From the NCBI GenBank assembly GCA_020850735.1, contig JADZEE010000051.1, positions 1 to 64,000 on the forward strand: a stretch of 64,000 nucleotides of DNA. Reading direction: 5' to 3'. The stretch is from Gammaproteobacteria bacterium. Lineage in GTDB: Bacteria; Pseudomonadota; Gammaproteobacteria; JADZEE01. The translations under genes and the position numbers were made by a program. The notes beneath the pieces are model-generated. The model was given only the letters and a program-made list of their open reading frames with translations, was not told the origin of the DNA and did no database searches. Of the stretch, positions 16,950-24,767 are shown piece by piece; position 1 is the first letter of the stretch; every line of letters starts with the position of its first letter.

Positions 16950-19034
16950 GTGATCGAACTTCAACGTTTCCTTGAGCAGCTGCGAAGCGACGCATTTGAT
17001 ACCGCCCACGACCCGGAAATCGGCGGGCTGCGCGTCCCGGCACTCGCCCGTGCCGTTCTCGACCGGCTGGAAGACGCGGGCGTCTCCGCCGACAGCCAGA
17101 TCGCGTACTACCGGCATGAGCGAACGAACGTCCATGCGGAGGTCCATGCGTATTCATGCGATGCGGAAGATGACATCATTTCGCTCTATTATCTTGTCGA
17201 TGGCAACGAGGATGTGCCGCTCGGAGAATCCGCGTCCGCCTTGGGCATAGCTAAGGATCAGATCGATCGCGCCTTCCGCCGCCTTGAAGCGTTTGTGAAG
17301 CTGGCGCAGGCGGACCGCGCACCTGACCTTGATCAGTCGCAGCCCGCCTCCGAACTCTTCGAACTCGTCAGCGCGTCTGCTGAAGCCGGACTGAAGGTCG
17401 TTCTCAACGTGCTGGTTCTCGGGATCGTGTCGGAACGGGCCGCCACCAGCGAGCAGAGAAAGGGCCTTGAGAGGGAAGTCTGGGACCTTGATCGTCTCGT
17501 CAAGACCTGCGGCGGAGACGGCGACGAACGGCCGTCCATCGACTTCGTCGATGAGTTCGGCGTGTCGCTCCCTTGCCTCGTGACGTCGAAGACGGATGAC
17601 GGCCTGCAGGTCTTCATGACCTGGATTCGCGGTGACGTTCTCGCGCAGATCTACAACACTTACAGAAGCCGTCTGCTCGAGCGAAACGTGCGCTCGTTTC
17701 TGCAGTTCACAGGGAGGGTAAACAAAGGCATTCGCGAAACTGTTCTCGATCGTCCCGCCAGATTTCTTTCCTACAACAACGGTCTTTCCGCAACCGCGTC
17801 CATTGTGAGCTTGGAGGACGTCGGCACCGGCCTCGCGCGCATTAGGGCGGTCAAGGACTTCCAGATCGTCAATGGAGGGCAGACAACCGCCTCGATTGCA
17901 AGCAGCGCCCGCCGCGACGGGATTGACGTGAGCAGCGTGTCCGTGGCCATGAAGTTGACGGTCGTTCCGTCGGACAAGCTCGACGAATTCGTGCCGCTGA
18001 TCTCGAAGTATGCGAACACCCAAAACCGAATCCAGGAGGCGGACTTCAGCGCTAACCATCCTTGGCACATCGAGCTCGAGCGCCTCTCGAGGAGTATCTG
18101 GACTAAGCCCACTGCGGACGCTCCGCGGGGTACGCGCTGGTTTTACGAACGCTCGCGGGGGCAGTATGCCGACGAGCTGGCCAGTCAGAACACGCCGGCG
18201 GGTCGGCGGCAGTTCAGAACCGCGAATCCTACATCGCAAAAGTTCACGAAAACCGATCTTGCAAAATACGTGCTGACCTGGGACCAGCAGCCGGCCGTCG
18301 TCAGCCGCGGCGCGCAGAAGTGCTTCGTCGATTTCATGAACAGGATTCAGCGGGAACGTCGGCCGGTGCCCGATACAAAGGAGTTTGAACGCATCGTCGG
18401 CCTTGCGATGCTCTTTCGCCGCGCGGAGAAACTATATGGCGAGATGGGGTACCAAGGCTATCGCGCGCAGGTCGTGACGTACAGCATCGCCAGGTTATCA
18501 AACGCGATGGCTCGCCGGCTGCCCTTTGACGCCATCTGGAAAGAGCAGGAGGTTCCTGAGGGCATCAAGGCGCCTCTCGCTAAAGTAATCATCGGCGTTC
18601 GCGACGTCATCGTACAGCCACCCGGGAATCGCAACATCACCGAGTGGTGCAAACGTGACGACTGCTGGGCTAGGATTCGCGCCCTCCCGGTCGAAGTCGA
18701 TGGCGCCGACGAGAGCACTTGGTCACCGAATCCCAGCCGTTCCGACCAGTTGGCGAACGCCGATGGAACCGTCATCGCGGTTGCAGCTGTGCCGTCGGAT
18801 GTATGGTTCGCGGCCTCAAAGTGGGCCAGAGATACGAGGACTCTTCTTCCTTGGCAGCGCAGCTTGGCATATTCACTCGGTGGTCGCCGAGGTCGCGGCT
18901 CAGCACCCACAGCTAAACAGGCGATTCAAGGTCGGAAGCTGTTGCTAGAAGCGGTCCGTCTCGGCTTCGGCCACGAGTATCTCACGAACGATGTTGTCCA
19001 TGCTCTTGCTGCGTCCGAAGCGCCTGACATCTGA
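16950..19034 (+). CDS. AIPR (abortive phage infection) family protein
   Basis: The 694-residue protein starts at a GTG one base after the preceding stop. The central block around residues 270-380 is typical of AIPR proteins: FLSYNNGLSATAS, then VKDFQIVNGGQTTASI and LISKYANTQNRIQEADFSAN. These occur in phage-exclusion loci and as terminal genes in Z1/MORC-type restriction operons. FQIVNGGQTT is strongly conserved, with Asn and Gln likely functional. It probably senses or executes the abortive response; the mechanism is unknown. It is the last gene of the operon; 19035-19297 contains no further gene of this system. Confidence 0.92.
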   Translation: MIELQRFLEQLRSDAFDTAHDPEIGGLRVPALARAVLDRLEDAGVSADSQIAYYRHERTNVHAEVHAYSCDAEDDIISLYYLVDGNEDVPLGESASALGIAKDQIDRAFRRLEAFVKLAQADRAPDLDQSQPASELFELVSASAEAGLKVVLNVLVLGIVSERAATSEQRKGLEREVWDLDRLVKTCGGDGDERPSIDFVDEFGVSLPCLVTSKTDDGLQVFMTWIRGDVLAQIYNTYRSRLLERNVRSFLQFTGRVNKGIRETVLDRPARFLSYNNGLSATASIVSLEDVGTGLARIRAVKDFQIVNGGQTTASIASSARRDGIDVSSVSVAMKLTVVPSDKLDEFVPLISKYANTQNRIQEADFSANHPWHIELERLSRSIWTKPTADAPRGTRWFYERSRGQYADELASQNTPAGRRQFRTANPTSQKFTKTDLAKYVLTWDQQPAVVSRGAQKCFVDFMNRIQRERRPVPDTKEFERIVGLAMLFRRAEKLYGEMGYQGYRAQVVTYSIARLSNAMARRLPFDAIWKEQEVPEGIKAPLAKVIIGVRDVIVQPPGNRNITEWCKRDDCWARIRALPVEVDGADESTWSPNPSRSDQLANADGTVIAVAAVPSDVWFAASKWARDTRTLLPWQRSLAYSLGGRRGRGSAPTAKQAIQGRKLLLEAVRLGFGHEYLTNDVVHALAASEAPDI

Positions 19035-19253
19035 CAATGCCTGTACCACAAATATGGTGCCGGCGCAGAAACGCATACGTTTGCACTTGACGGCCTATTC
19101 GTCGGGATACGCCGCAGGTGAAACGTTGCGTTGATATGACTTCCGCCGTCAAGATGCCGACTGAGTGTGAGCGACAGTTGCTCGTCGTCATCGGGGGCGC
19201 CCGAGCGATCGGAAGAGACGGAGCCTGTAACTGCGCCGGTATGCTGTTTGCTA

Positions 19254-19281
19254 TTGGCTATTGGCTGTTGGCTGTTGGCTG
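19254..19281. repeat. Short heptamer tandem repeat (TTGGCTR)4
   Basis: Four consecutive heptamers (TTGGCTA, then three TTGGCTG) occupy 19254-19281, with a degenerate fifth copy before them. They lie directly upstream of the ribosome-binding site of the gene at 19298, in a spot prone to slippage. The last G (19281) followed by TTAAGG could be the left crossover point of a gene cassette. Confidence 0.7.
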
Positions 19282-19297
19282 TTAAGGGGAGATCAGC

Positions 19298-19861
19298 ATG
19301 GGTTTACATGTTCATAATTTGGGTAACCTTCCTGCTGATGCAGAAAGGGGGTATTTCATTTATATGCTCGATTACGGCTGGCATGAGCCGTTATCAGAAG
19401 CGATGCGGGCGAACTTCACTAATATGGCTAGACTAGCATCCAAATCTAAGTCTGTCGTGATAGCCGGTGTAGAGCCGATCCATTTTGAAAACGAAGTGTT
19501 TTCCTATCATGGAATTAATGGCGAGCATGGAGAAGAAGTACTCCCAGCATTAATGATTACTACTTTGCACCCGAGATACTTTAAAGAAAATAATCATGCG
19601 TGGCGAGAAAGTGGTGAGATAGACGATAAACTACTTCTTATCCCACTAAAGAAATGCTGTAAAACTACGAGTGACGTAGTAGCACTGATTCATAAGATCT
19701 TTAAGGACATCGAAGAAAAGAAGGAGCTTGCAAATTTTTCAATCCAGAAAGAAATAAGGAAAAAAAGTGGGTGGCGCGCGGCAGCAGATGCGTTCATTTT
19801 GCAACCAAATATCAGCGGTATCGGCGTTGATTTTAGGAAGTTACTCGGGTTCGGCAGCTAA
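19298..19861 (+). CDS. AT-rich orphan gene, cassette-like, unknown function
   Basis: The protein has 187 residues and I do not recognise a family. Base composition (about 40% GC) and use of AAA/AAT/ATT codons differ sharply from every neighbour, so recent transfer is likely. The N-terminal part looks like an alpha/beta fold (GYFIYMLDYGW, then SKSVVIAGVEPIHF). ALMITTLHPRYF follows, and the C-terminus is lysine-rich and helical (KIFKDIEEKKELANFSIQK). There is no signal peptide. AAGGGGA precedes the ATG. The TAA stop lies inside the 5' core of an attC-like site, as is usual for integron cassette genes. Confidence 0.75.
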   Translation: MGLHVHNLGNLPADAERGYFIYMLDYGWHEPLSEAMRANFTNMARLASKSKSVVIAGVEPIHFENEVFSYHGINGEHGEEVLPALMITTLHPRYFKENNHAWRESGEIDDKLLLIPLKKCCKTTSDVVALIHKIFKDIEEKKELANFSIQKEIRKKSGWRAAADAFILQPNISGIGVDFRKLLGFGS

Positions 19862-19927
19862 CAAGCGCATGTTGTCGGGCTGGTTTTTCGCTTCGCTTCA
19901 AACCAGCCGCAAATGCGGGCGATATCT
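19856..19927. other. attC-like site following the orphan gene
   Basis: The 72-bp element begins AGCTAAC (19856-19862) and ends GATATCT (19921-19927), with cores pairing at five of seven positions. The arms CGCATGTTGTCGGGCTGGTTT and AAACCAGCCGCAAATGCG pair along their whole length if three single bases (G, T, G) of the 5' arm are extrahelical. That is the asymmetric bulge pattern that defines attC strand choice. The outer right core lacks GTT and starts G-A-T, as expected if the cassette was inserted at a secondary (GWT) site or the core has decayed. Confidence 0.55.
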
Positions 19928-20003
19928 GTGGGTTGGTTGCCACCGTACTTGTGTCCGTCGGTCGTTGGCTTCGATCTAGGGACGACGGTCCAGCGTGGGC
20001 TCG

Positions 20004-20108
20004 ATGCGCAAGACTAAGGTCTGGGGGTTGAAGCGGGTCGAGTTCCAAACGGTGCTGACGATGCCCGGGTACACCCTGGTGCGGTCGCGCCGGTTGCTGG
20101 TGACTTGA
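20004..20108 (+). pseudogene. Transposase C-terminal remnant (IS4/IS5/IS1182-like)
   Basis: A 34-codon frame, ending VLTMPGYTLVRSRRLLVT before a TGA, resembles the end of DDE transposases (R-GL-RVE...FT-AAYNLVRM-RLL). No upstream part of the transposase remains in frame. It lies between the attC-like site and the IS66 remnant, so this is a region of decayed mobile elements. The sequence 19928-20003 shows nothing else. Confidence 0.4.
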
Positions 20109-20160
20109 GATGCGTACGGCGTAACCGGCCAAACGGAGCCGGTGTTTCGCAGCGCAGCGT

Positions 20161-20880
20161 TTACTGCGTAGCGAGATAGAGATCAGAACGCGGTGGATTA
20201 TCGGCGAACAGTGTCTTCCAGCGCCGCGGTGTCAATGTCTCGATGTCCTTGTCAGGGTGAATAGCGATCGGCTGCAGGACATCGACCAAGTAGGTGTAGG
20301 GATTGAGGCCGTGCAGCCTGCAGGTCCTCATCAAGCTCTGGATGACGCCGACGTATTCGGCACCGACCTCGATCCAGCAGAACAGCCAAGCCTTGCGACC
20401 CATCGGTATGGGACGCAGTGCACGCTCGAGATGTTTCGCGGCGACGGCTGGGTCGCCGAGGTAAACACGGAGCGCTCCTTCGCGTTCACGGACATACGCC
20501 AACGCCTTGGCTAACTGGCTGCTCGGGATCAGGCCGAGATGATGGCACTGCCTATCGACCCAGGCGAAAAAGCATCCATTGCCGGCAAGGCGTCACGCTG
20601 GGGGAGTTCGAGGATCGCCGTGGCGCCGAGTTGCTTCTCACGGAACGCCGCTTCCACATACAGCCGCCTAATCAACGTGAGTTCCGCAGCCACCACCGTC
20701 GGCTCATCGGCCTCGGCCTTGACGAACATCCGCCGCGTATGGCTCCAGCATTGTGCATAGACGAGCTCGGGTCGCTTTTGCGCAAAGCTCGCATAAGCAG
20801 CCGTGTCATCGTTGAGCAAGGTCCCGGCGACGTCGGCGAGGACGGTGTCGACGTGCTTAGGACACAGATCCAAATTAGCT
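20161..20880 (-). pseudogene. IS66-family transposase, C-terminal half, frameshifted
   Basis: On the minus strand one frame (about 20880-20570) carries VDTVLADVAGTLLNDDTAAY, then AQCWSHTRRMFVKAEADEP and LTLIRRLYVEAAFREK. The frame then breaks near 20570. A second frame continues with LAKALAYVREREGALRVYL, HLERALRPIPMGRKAWLF and TCRLHGLNPYTYLVDVLQ to the stop at 20161. This is the catalytic and C-terminal part of an IS66 TnpC. The N-terminal helix-turn-helix and zinc-finger part, the terminal inverted repeats and the accessory genes are not detectable. A deletion also seems to have removed residues before HLERALRP. Confidence 0.8.
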
Positions 20881-21347
20881 TTCAGGTCGGTCACGATGCG
20901 CGCGGCAATCGCCGCAGCCGTGCCGGTGTAGGTGGCGCAGCGCTCGCCGAGGCGCTGGTCGCGGAACGTGGCTTGATCGGCGGCGGTGTCGAGATCACAG
21001 CCCGGGAGCGCGTGGCCGTCGCGGGCGTCGAACGCCTGCGCGAACGCCCGAATGAGGCGCTGCGTCGCGGTGTAGCACGGTTGCACGGACTCGCTGGCCC
21101 GGGAGCGCCCCGGCGCGAGACTGATCCCCAAGATGGCGCCGGTGATCGCCGGAATGTATCGTTCCGGCCGCGTATTACAACTGCAATCCCGCCCGCTGGC
21201 GCGCTCGTGGTTCTTCGCCGGGCCGGCCGCAAGCCGGAATGTGGCATCATGGTCCACGACGCTGCGCGCGGTTGCGTACTTTCGCACCGCGCGGCCGCCG
21301 CCGGCAATGACCGAAAACGATCGATGAACCGAGTGGGGAGAAACGTC
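20881..21347. other. Gene-free stretch next to the IS66 remnant
   Basis: No supportable gene is seen. Minus-strand translation has weak Arg/Ala-rich open frames that could be highly decayed transposase sequence, but I cannot align them to anything. The last 30 bp carry the GGGGAG ribosome-binding site of the following membrane-protein gene. Confidence 0.4.
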
Positions 21348-21746
21348 ATGGAACAGGCGCAGAAAATCAAGTACCTGACGCTCGCACTGTATGTCTTCGG
21401 CGCCATCTTCATCGCGGGCGTGCCGCTGATGATGATGTGGGTATTTCCGTCCGGCTGGAGCTGGATGCCCCGCCAGCCCGAGTACGAGCAGATGATCATG
21501 GGGGTGTACGCGACGCTGGGGGTGTTCCTGATCCTGGCGGCAAAGGATCCACTGGCCCACCTCAGTCTCATCTGGTTCACCGTCTGGTCGAGCGTCGTCC
21601 ACGGCGGCATCATGCTGGCGCAGGCATTGGCCGACGCGAGCGAGCATGCGAATCTGGTCGGTGATATCCCGGCGCTGTTGCTGGTGGCGGCAGTACTGGC
21701 GTACCTGACGCCGCGCGCGTCGTCGCGAACGGCGGCCGGAGGCTAG
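21348..21746 (+). CDS. Small integral membrane protein of unknown function
   Basis: The 132-residue protein has four predicted membrane segments: LTLALYVFGAIFIAGVPLMM, MIMGVYATLGVFLILAA, LSLIWFTVWSSVVHGGIML and IPALLLVAAVLAYLT. The VHGG motif and the W-F-P segment in loop 1 look conserved, as in small DUF-type membrane proteins of proteobacteria. The ATG at 21348 is supported by GGGGAG at 8-nt spacing; an in-frame ATG at 21324 lacks one. Its stop codon overlaps, on the opposite strand, the end of a decayed gene. Confidence 0.75.
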   Translation: MEQAQKIKYLTLALYVFGAIFIAGVPLMMMWVFPSGWSWMPRQPEYEQMIMGVYATLGVFLILAAKDPLAHLSLIWFTVWSSVVHGGIMLAQALADASEHANLVGDIPALLLVAAVLAYLTPRASSRTAAGG

Positions 21747-22041
21747 CCGTAAGCTACATTGCCGGGCGCTGGTGCGCGGGCGGATCGCGCACCACCGTTC
21801 GCGGTTTCGATCGCCTGGAATTCGAGGCCCGGCAGATGCACCCGCGCCACCGTTTCCACGCCGGGCAGTGTATTGACGTTCGTTTCCTCGATCGCCTCGA
21901 CGGCGGCTCGGAAAACACGGGGAGCGCGAGCGTATAGCAGCCGTTGCCGGCACTGCTGACGCCGAGGGTGGCGACGAGCACATTGAAGCCGCCGGCGATG
22001 CGCGCGCCGACCTCAGCCTGCAGCGCCGCCGCCGTCCGCAT
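21743..22041 (-). pseudogene. Frameshifted small gene downstream of the iminopeptidase gene
   Basis: An ATG at 22041 overlaps the end of the iminopeptidase gene and opens a frame with LQAEVGARIAGGFNVLVATL, then GVSSAGNGCYTLALP. Near 21925 coherent coding moves to another frame: AAVEAIEETNVNTLPGVETV, ARVHLPGLEFQAIETANGG, stop at 21743. Joined, the two give a plausible protein of about 98 residues with good coding character on both sides of the break. I do not recognise the family. A sequencing or assembly indel is as likely as a real mutation. Confidence 0.35.
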
Positions 22042-22903
22042 GGCGCAGGAACCGCTCCAGCACCTGGCGGTAGCGCTGCGGCTCCTCCAGGTGCGCCATG
22101 TGCGCGCTGTGCTCGAAAACGACGAGCTGCGAACTGCGGATCCCGGCGTGCAGGGTCCGGGCGCAGGCGGGCGTGATCTCGTCGTGGCGGCCCACGGTGA
22201 TCAACGTCGGGACATCGATCTCGCCGAGGCGCGCGGTCCGGTCCCAGTCCTTGAGATTGCCGATCACGGTGAACTCGTTCGGTCCGTTCATGGTCTCGTA
22301 CACGGGATTGCCGTCGAGGTTGGCCAGCGTGCGCATGACGCAGTCGGGCCATTGCGGCAGCCGGCAGACGTGCCGCCGGTAGAACGCCATCGTCGCCTGG
22401 GCGTAGTGCGGATGGTGGTAATCGTGCGCGGCCTCGTAGCGCTGCAGGGTCGCCTGCACGTCGGCGGGCAGGCCGCGCTTCAGGCCCTCGGCCTCGCGCA
22501 CGAACTGCGCGATGCTGGCCGAGGTGCTGGCGAGCACCAGGCCGGCGATGCCGGCGGGCCGGCCGAGCAGGTACTCGATCGCGAGCCACCCGCCCCAGGA
22601 CTGGCCGAGCAGGTGCACCCGCTCGAGCCCGAGCGCGGCACGCAGCTCGTCGATCTCCCGGCAGTAGCGCTCGATGCGCCACAAACTGGTGTCATCGGGG
22701 CAGTCCGAGCGGCCGCAACCGAGCTGGTCGTAGAACACCACCGGTCGCACGCCGGCGAGCGCCGCGAGCGGTTCGAGGTAGTCGTGGCCCGCGCCCGGGC
22801 CACCGTGCAGCAGCAACAGCGGTATCGCGGGGGCATCACCGACGCGCCGGTACCAGACGCGCTGCCCCGATTGCAGGTGTACGTAGCCTTCTTCGCTGGT
22901 CAT
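22013..22903 (-). CDS. pip: Proline iminopeptidase-like alpha/beta hydrolase
   Basis: The 296-residue protein belongs to the proline iminopeptidase / tricorn-interacting-factor F1 branch of serine peptidase family S33, which removes N-terminal proline or other residues from peptides. HGGPGAGHDYLEPL forms the oxyanion hole, VFYDQLGCGRSD is characteristic of this branch, GQSWGG carries the nucleophile Ser, GRHDEITP the acid residue, and FEHSAHMAHLEEP the catalytic His. The ATG at 22903 was chosen because GAGGA lies upstream; an in-frame extension to 22987 is non-homologous. Confidence 0.92.
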   Translation of the reverse strand: MTSEEGYVHLQSGQRVWYRRVGDAPAIPLLLLHGGPGAGHDYLEPLAALAGVRPVVFYDQLGCGRSDCPDDTSLWRIERYCREIDELRAALGLERVHLLGQSWGGWLAIEYLLGRPAGIAGLVLASTSASIAQFVREAEGLKRGLPADVQATLQRYEAAHDYHHPHYAQATMAFYRRHVCRLPQWPDCVMRTLANLDGNPVYETMNGPNEFTVIGNLKDWDRTARLGEIDVPTLITVGRHDEITPACARTLHAGIRSSQLVVFEHSAHMAHLEEPQRYRQVLERFLRHADGGGAAG

Positions 22904-23068
22904 CGGCCGGGTTCCTCGCACGCTGGCGGCAGCCCAGCCTACCCGAGTGCACCGTCGTCCCGAAGCGGGGCCGGTATCGCCGAACAAAGCACTGGCCAGC
23001 CATTATGTTCCGGTAGGAAAATCGACGTTGCCGGGATAGTCGTAATCAATCCACGGGAGGATGCGGCG

Positions 23069-23476
23069 ATGCCAAACAACCGACTCTTATGGATCCTGGT
23101 GGCGGTGCCTGCTTTCGGCTACGGTGCGGGCGTGGTGGCGGCGTGCACGCGGGCGGATGGCGGCGGGACCTGGCGGGTTTACTCGAACTCGGTCGATAGC
23201 GGCGGCTATACGTGGGTACGCTGTTCGCTCGTGGTGGCCAGTACCGGCAAGATCAATGGCACCTCGTCGCTGTGCCGGGATCCGGGCGGATCCTCTGCGC
23301 GCATCACGAGCGGCTCGTTGAAGGTCGCGAACTCCTGCCAGGTGACCGCCTCGTTCGTGCTGAACGGCCGCACGTTTACGATCGTCGAATCCTGGCTCAC
23401 GCGCGACAAGCTGGCGCTGGCGGGCGTCGGCCGCTTCCCGGGCGGTCTGTTTCAGTTCACGGCGATCCGGCAATGA
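23069..23476 (+). CDS. Secreted protein of unknown function
   Basis: The 135-residue protein has a signal peptide (LLWILVAVPAFGYGAGVVAA) and GGGAGG 8 nt before the ATG. The mature domain is beta-rich with a repeated pattern of strands (WRVYSNSVDSGGYTWVRCSL, GSLKVANSCQVTASFVLNGR, TIVESWLTRDKLALAGVGR) and three cysteines, two of which could form a disulfide. It resembles small lipocalin- or immunoglobulin-like exported proteins, but I can name no family. It stands alone between the iminopeptidase and dinB genes. Confidence 0.7.
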   Translation: MPNNRLLWILVAVPAFGYGAGVVAACTRADGGGTWRVYSNSVDSGGYTWVRCSLVVASTGKINGTSSLCRDPGGSSARITSGSLKVANSCQVTASFVLNGRTFTIVESWLTRDKLALAGVGRFPGGLFQFTAIRQ

Positions 23477-23632
23477 TGGCCGCCGTGGTCAGGTATTGAT
23501 GCCGTTGCGCGCAGCGGTCTGCGTGCCGGCGTACCGGGATGACGGGGACCGGCAGATGGTCGTGGGCGGCATCGAGCTCAGCCGCGTGCCCTAGCCGGTC
23601 GCGGCACCGGTTGAGCCAGGATCACGCGCTGG

Positions 23633-24754
23633 ATGCACGCCGACGCCGCGCCACCTGCCCGCAAGATCGTCCACGTCGACATGGACGCTTTCTACGCGTC
23701 CGTGGAGCAGCGCGACCGGCCCGAGCTGCGCGGTCGCCCGGTCGTGGTCGCCTGGCTCGGACGGCGCTCGGTGGTGTGCGCGGCGTCCTACGAAGCGCGC
23801 CGCTTCGGCATTCATTCGGCCATGCCCGCGCTGCGTGCCGAGCGGCTTTGCCCGCAGGCCGTGTTCGTCAAACCCGATTTTGCGCGCTACCGCGCCGTGT
23901 CGCGCCGGGTGCGCGAGATTTTCCTGCGCCACACACCCCTGGTCGAGCCGCTGTCGCTGGACGAGGCTTACCTCGACGTCACGGTCAACCGCACGGGTCT
24001 GGCGACGGCGACCGAAGTGGCGCGCACCGTCCGCGCCCAGATCCGTGCCGAGACCGGGCTGACCGCGTCGGCGGGGGTTGCGGCGAACAAGTTCCTCGCC
24101 AAGATCGCCTCTGACTGGCGCAAGCCCGACGGCCTGTTCGTGATCCGCCCGCAGGACGCGGAAGCGTTTCTCGCGCCGTTGCCGGTAGTGCGATTGCCGG
24201 GTGTGGGACGGGCGACCGAGGCGGTATTGCGCGGCCTCGGGATCGGCACGGTGGCCGAGCTGCGCGGCGTCGAGCGTGCCGTGCTCGAACGGCATTTCGG
24301 CCGCTTCGGTACGCGGTTGCATGATCTGGCGCGCGGTATCGATCATCGCCCGGTCGATCCCGAACAGCCGGTGCGATCGATCTCCGCCGAGGAGACCTTC
24401 GAGCGCGATCTGCCGCTGGCCGGGCTCGTGCCGGCCGTGCAACAGGCTGCGCAGCGCGTGTGGCAGTCGCTGCGCAAGACCGAACGCGTGCCGCGCACGG
24501 TGGTCCTCAAGCTCAAGACCAGCGATTTTCGCATCATCACGCGCAGCCACACACCGGCCGAAGCGATCGCGTCGTACGAGCAGCTGCGCCGGATCGCGGT
24601 GGCGCTGCTCGATCGGGTCGATCTGACGCCGGCGACCCGCTACCGCCTCGCCGGCGTCGGCCTGTCGAATTTTCGCGATCCGGACGCGGATGACGCCGTC
24701 CAGCCCGTGCTGTTCGACGACCCGGACTCCGATCAGGTCGCGGTGCGTGCCTGA
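23633..24754 (+). CDS. dinB: DNA polymerase IV (Y-family translesion polymerase)
   Basis: The 373-residue protein is an error-prone polymerase for lesion bypass. Catalytic motifs are HVDMDAFYASVEQRD (metal-binding Asp near residue 16) and EPLSLDEAYLDVT (Asp and Glu near 105). The palm/fingers residues SYEARRFGIHSAMP and the helix-hairpin-helix VRLPGVGRATEAVLRGLGI follow. The C-terminal little finger includes SISAEETFERDL and VVLKLKTSDFRIITRS. The very C-terminus (VQPVLFDD) resembles a beta-clamp-binding peptide. No LexA box was identified in the upstream 156 bp. Confidence 0.95.
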   Translation: MHADAAPPARKIVHVDMDAFYASVEQRDRPELRGRPVVVAWLGRRSVVCAASYEARRFGIHSAMPALRAERLCPQAVFVKPDFARYRAVSRRVREIFLRHTPLVEPLSLDEAYLDVTVNRTGLATATEVARTVRAQIRAETGLTASAGVAANKFLAKIASDWRKPDGLFVIRPQDAEAFLAPLPVVRLPGVGRATEAVLRGLGIGTVAELRGVERAVLERHFGRFGTRLHDLARGIDHRPVDPEQPVRSISAEETFERDLPLAGLVPAVQQAAQRVWQSLRKTERVPRTVVLKLKTSDFRIITRSHTPAEAIASYEQLRRIAVALLDRVDLTPATRYRLAGVGLSNFRDPDADDAVQPVLFDDPDSDQVAVRA

Positions 24755-24767
24755 TGCGCGGCGTCGA

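Noticed and set aside
9640-19034. Prophage or conjugative element as carrier of the defence operon
   Set aside because: No phage structural, integrase, relaxase or partition genes are present around the operon.
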